Source of the DNA: JAHFUA01 sp963733935 | Lineage (GTDB): Bacteria > Acidobacteriota > Terriglobia > Terriglobales > Acidobacteriaceae | Length of the DNA: 64,000 nucleotides | Direction of reading: 5' to 3' | Assembly (NCBI GenBank): GCA_963733935.1 | Contig: CAVTEQ010000019.1 | Span: 69,332-133,331 of the forward strand | Shown: piece after piece, positions 61,236 through 64,000 of the stretch | Position numbering within the stretch: the first letter of the stretch is position 1 | Layout of the letters: each line of letters begins with the position of its first letter | Position numbers and translations under genes: made by a program | Notes under the pieces: model-generated | Databases searched by the model: none | What the model was told of the DNA's origin: nothing | What the model saw: the letters and a program-made list of their open reading frames with translations, nothing else

Positions 61236-62873
61236 ATGCGTATCCGCTATTGGCTCACTCTCGCCGTTACCCTCTCGCTGATCTCACTTCCTGGCCGCGC
61301 CGACGAACAACACAGCCACTCGCATTTCGGTGACATGGGACAGGTTGGCACAGTTCACTTCCCAACTTCCTGTTCACCCACTGTACAACCGCAATTTGAG
61401 CGTGCTGTTGCCATGCTCCACTCGTTCTGGTACGAGGAGGCAGAGAAGGCTTTCCGCTCGATTGCAGCGGCAGACCCTAACTGCAGCATGGCTTCGTGGG
61501 GCGTGGCCATGAGCCTGTGGCCTCCACTTTGGCCAAGGACTCCTGAGGCCGAGACGCTCAAGCAGGGGCTCGCCGCCGTCGCCCAAGCACAAACGATCAC
61601 TGGAAACACCGCGCGCGAGCGCGACTATATCGCTGCCATCGCTGCTTTCTACGAGAACTACGACAAAAGTGACCATCGCACGCGTGCTTTGGCGTATGAG
61701 AGAGCGATGGAGAAAGTGGCCCAGCGCTACGCCAACGATCGCGAAGCCTCCATCTTCTATTCTCTCGCGCTACTGGCTACCGCACCGCCCACGGACAAGA
61801 CCTACGCCAATCAGAAAAAGGCAGGCGAGATTCTCGAGAAAATCTTCGCCGAGCAGCCCGATCATCCCGGCGTGGCGCATTACCTCATCCACAGCTACGA
61901 CAATCCGGCGCTTGCCGCGCAGGGCCTGACCGCGGCACGCGGCTACGCCAGGATCGCGCCCAGCGTCCCGCATGCCCAGCACATGCCGTCGCACATTTTC
62001 ATCCGGCTGGGACTGTGGCAGGAAGCCATCGCCTCCAATCTCGCCTCTGCCGGCGCCGCCCGCGATTATGAAATCAAGTCCCACATGGAAGGCGCCTGGG
62101 ACCAGCGCCTGCACGGCATGGATTATCTTGTCTATTCGTATCTGCAGACCAGACAGGAAGGCGAAGCTCGTCGGGTGGTGGAGGAGGCTGCCGCGATCAC
62201 CCAGGTCAAGCCGCCGGGTCTCATCGCCGAGTATGCGCTCGCCGCCATTCCTGCGCGCTTCACCATGGAGCGGCAGAACTGGGCCGGCGCAGCTGTCCTG
62301 AGTCCGCGTCCTACCGCTGGCCCGGCCGCGGCAGCCATCACCTGGTGGGCCCGCGCTTTGGCCGCTGCGCATCGCGGCGATGTGGCCGGGGCGCAGCAGG
62401 AGATCGCCCAAATTCAGCTCATGAAGAGCAAACTCGACGCCAGCCCCGACCCCGGCGCGAAGTATTGGGCAGGGCAGGTGGAAATCCAGCGCCAGGCCGC
62501 CGCCGCATGGCTGGCGCACGCCCAAGGACAAAATGACGAAGCCTTGCGGCTGATGCGCTCCGCCGTGGAAATGGAAGATGCGACGGACAAGAGTCCCGTT
62601 ACACCGGGACCTGTGCTTCCCGCCCGCGAGCTTCTGGCAGACTTTCTTATGGAAATGAAACAGCCGGCGCTCGCGCTCACCGAGTTCCAGACTTCATTAA
62701 AGTCAGCCCCCAACCGCTTCCATGCGATTTACGGCGCGGCGCAAGCCGCCGAATCGGCAAACCAACCCCAGCTCGCTAAAAGCTACTACGCCAGGGTGGT
62801 CGAGATTTGCTCGCAGTGCCGCCCGGACGACCCCAGCTTGCGGCGCGCGCGGCAGTTCCTAGCTATGAAGTAG
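61236..62873 (+). CDS. exported TPR protein
   Basis: A 545-aa protein from ATG 61236 with a signal peptide (MRIRYWLTLAVTLSLISLPGRA). Mature motifs are VHFPTSCSPTVQPQFERAVAMLHSFWYEEAEKAFRSIAAADPNCSMASWGVAMSLWPPLW, which marks a TPR family common in Acidobacteriota. GVAHYLIHSYDNP and HMPSHIFIRLGLWQEAIASN follow near 220 and 250. Four or more TPR helices are near the C-terminus (FLMEMKQPALALTEFQTSLKSAPNRFHAIYGAAQAA). Probably a periplasmic scaffold. Confidence 0.8.
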   Translation: MRIRYWLTLAVTLSLISLPGRADEQHSHSHFGDMGQVGTVHFPTSCSPTVQPQFERAVAMLHSFWYEEAEKAFRSIAAADPNCSMASWGVAMSLWPPLWPRTPEAETLKQGLAAVAQAQTITGNTARERDYIAAIAAFYENYDKSDHRTRALAYERAMEKVAQRYANDREASIFYSLALLATAPPTDKTYANQKKAGEILEKIFAEQPDHPGVAHYLIHSYDNPALAAQGLTAARGYARIAPSVPHAQHMPSHIFIRLGLWQEAIASNLASAGAARDYEIKSHMEGAWDQRLHGMDYLVYSYLQTRQEGEARRVVEEAAAITQVKPPGLIAEYALAAIPARFTMERQNWAGAAVLSPRPTAGPAAAAITWWARALAAAHRGDVAGAQQEIAQIQLMKSKLDASPDPGAKYWAGQVEIQRQAAAAWLAHAQGQNDEALRLMRSAVEMEDATDKSPVTPGPVLPARELLADFLMEMKQPALALTEFQTSLKSAPNRFHAIYGAAQAAESANQPQLAKSYYARVVEICSQCRPDDPSLRRARQFLAMK

Positions 62874-63166
62874 GGTAGATCCCCCTCCTGCAGCAGGCCA
62901 AGGCGGAGTACGCGAAGCTGCGGTGACATCACTCCGCTTGGCGGCTCGCTCCTAGTTGTTGAGAAACAAGCGGTACTCACAACTAATCTGGGAGATGGGA
63001 CGATGAGGTTGCGCCGGGATTGCTTGTGAGTAAGCGATTTATGGACGGTCACTTTACCTGTTGTTCACAGCGGCGTTCTGCTTTGTCCAATGCGTAGCCA
63101 CAACTTTTTTTCTCGTTTTCCCGCGGCGGACGTGGTCTGATAGCGGGCTGCTTTTGTCGTTCATCT

Positions 63167-63823
63167 ATGGACGCCACCGTTTCCGTCGAGTTGGGAGCCG
63201 AGGACGCGCGCCTCGAGATCCCGTGGCAGGCCGGAGAGCTGCGCTACTTCGACCTGAAGCGGTATCCCGAGCTGCTGCTGGAGTTGCCGGAGTCGCAGAA
63301 CCGGGAAATGGCCGAGTTTCTTGCGGCCATGAATTCGGGGCTCTCCATGCTGGAAACCGCGAAGTGCGACACCTGGCTCAGCGACCGCATGGAGGAGCAG
63401 GAGGCGCTCTATGCCGCCAGCTGGAAATTCGGCTCCTACGTTGACCTGATCTTTGCCGATCCCAAGGCGCGCCCGGGTTTTGCCGGCCACGAGAACTTTG
63501 CCAAGCGCAGCGCGGCGCTGTTGCGGCGGGTTCCGGACATCCCGGCAACCGCCGAGTTCATGGTGCGGCGCTGCCACTATGCTGCGGGCGCCGCCGGCGC
63601 GGAAGCGCGGCCTGGCGCCTCCGAGGCGATCGAGGGCTTCTATCTCACGTTCTATCTCTTCGGCTATGGTGACGATGAGGACGAAGCCCGCCAACGCTGG
63701 GGCATCGCGCTGAAGGTGGTGGAGAACGCCTTGCTGCAGCTTTCGGCAAAACATCGCCAGGGCAGCGACCAGACGGCAGCTCCGCCGCCCGAGACCATGC
63801 GCGCGCTGCAAGGCGCGGACTGA
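63167..63823 (+). CDS. hypothetical protein
   Basis: A 218-aa soluble acidic protein, no signal or membrane helix. Segments such as ELRYFDLKRYPELLLELPESQNREMAEFLAAMNSGLSMLETAKCDTWLSDR and FYLTFYLFGYGDDEDEARQRWGIALKVVENALLQL suggest a helical domain. No family is recognised. It is convergent with the partial gene at the window edge. Confidence 0.65.
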   Translation: MDATVSVELGAEDARLEIPWQAGELRYFDLKRYPELLLELPESQNREMAEFLAAMNSGLSMLETAKCDTWLSDRMEEQEALYAASWKFGSYVDLIFADPKARPGFAGHENFAKRSAALLRRVPDIPATAEFMVRRCHYAAGAAGAEARPGASEAIEGFYLTFYLFGYGDDEDEARQRWGIALKVVENALLQLSAKHRQGSDQTAAPPPETMRALQGAD

Positions 63824-63824
63824 C

Positions 63825-64000
63825 CTACTTAATGATCTGTTTGAGGATGAACCACACCGCTACCACGGTCAGCGCCCATAGCGCGGCGGTGGATGCCACC
63901 TGGCGAAACTCGCGCCTGCGAGAGAGTCGTTGCCAATAACTACGACGGTGACGGGAACCCTTCGTCCTGCGCTCAGCGTGCGGAGGTACGGGTGGGACGG
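63825..64000 (-). CDS. partial gene leaving the window, C-terminal membrane helix
   Basis: Only the last ~58 codons are inside the window. On the minus strand they read HAERRTKGSRHRRSYWQRLSRRREF, then one hydrophobic helix VASTAALWALTVVAVWFILKQ and a TAG stop at 63825-63827. The Arg-rich segment before the helix suggests an N-in tail-anchored or single-span topology. The start lies beyond 64000. Confidence 0.5.
   Translation of the reverse strand, partial: VPPVPPHAERRTKGSRHRRSYWQRLSRRREFRQVASTAALWALTVVAVWFILKQIIK

Noticed and set aside
1..64000. Prophage, integrative element or CRISPR-Cas
   Set aside because: No integrase, transposase, phage structural gene, Cas gene or regularly spaced repeats were found on either strand.

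Overview
The window looks like a chromosomal segment of a soil-type Acidobacteriota (inference from gene content, not from a marker gene). Pointers are a winged-helix/TPR regulator, an unpartnered ECF sigma factor, an MshEN-GspE ATPase flanked by PilZ proteins, families of small secreted proteins with no known function, and GC-rich codon use. No IS element, integrase, CRISPR array or prophage was seen. Two tRNA genes (Pro-UGG, His-GUG) are present, both with encoded CCA.

Region 1 (0.2-4.5 kb): an APC-type permease with a soluble C-terminal domain, followed by a KdpD-like sensor kinase that has no response regulator beside it. Region 2 (4.6-9.9 kb): a sulfur-assimilation operon. A short ORF with six Cys codons and an intrinsic terminator precede a siroheme sulfite/nitrite reductase. 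Then come siroheme synthesis genes (one frameshifted), a 42-aa membrane protein and a YeiH-type exporter. This looks like cysteine-responsive attenuation. Region 3 (9.9-16.8 kb): phosphoesterase, VOC protein, ECF sigma factor, winged-helix/TPR protein, beta-propeller lipoprotein and RNase HI. Region 4 (17.0-20 kb): a candidate orphan structured RNA with its own promoter and terminator, then a GspE ATPase and two PilZ proteins.

Region 5 (20.2-43 kb) is an accessory stretch of small membrane and secreted proteins, four Crp/Fnr regulators, an OmpA-like protein, a frameshifted hybrid kinase and three duplicated gene families. Seven copies of a 6-4-6 inverted-repeat site (TGTGCA or TGAGCG, N4, TGAACA or a close variant) lie roughly 55-210 bp upstream of genes here, which suggests a local Crp/Fnr regulon.

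Region 6 (43-64 kb): tRNA-Pro, a 2H phosphoesterase, a UDP-sugar dehydrogenase homologue lacking its catalytic Cys, a paired hairpin repeat beside tRNA-His, and a redox/hydrolase cassette. This part is full of broken genes: a hydrolase/SDR chimera, an internally deleted phytase-like esterase, and fragments of VOC, DipZ-type and HxlR-type genes. The window ends with a DUF2071/methyltransferase operon, a receiver protein without its phosphoacceptor Asp, propeller and TPR proteins, and the tail of a minus-strand gene that leaves the window.
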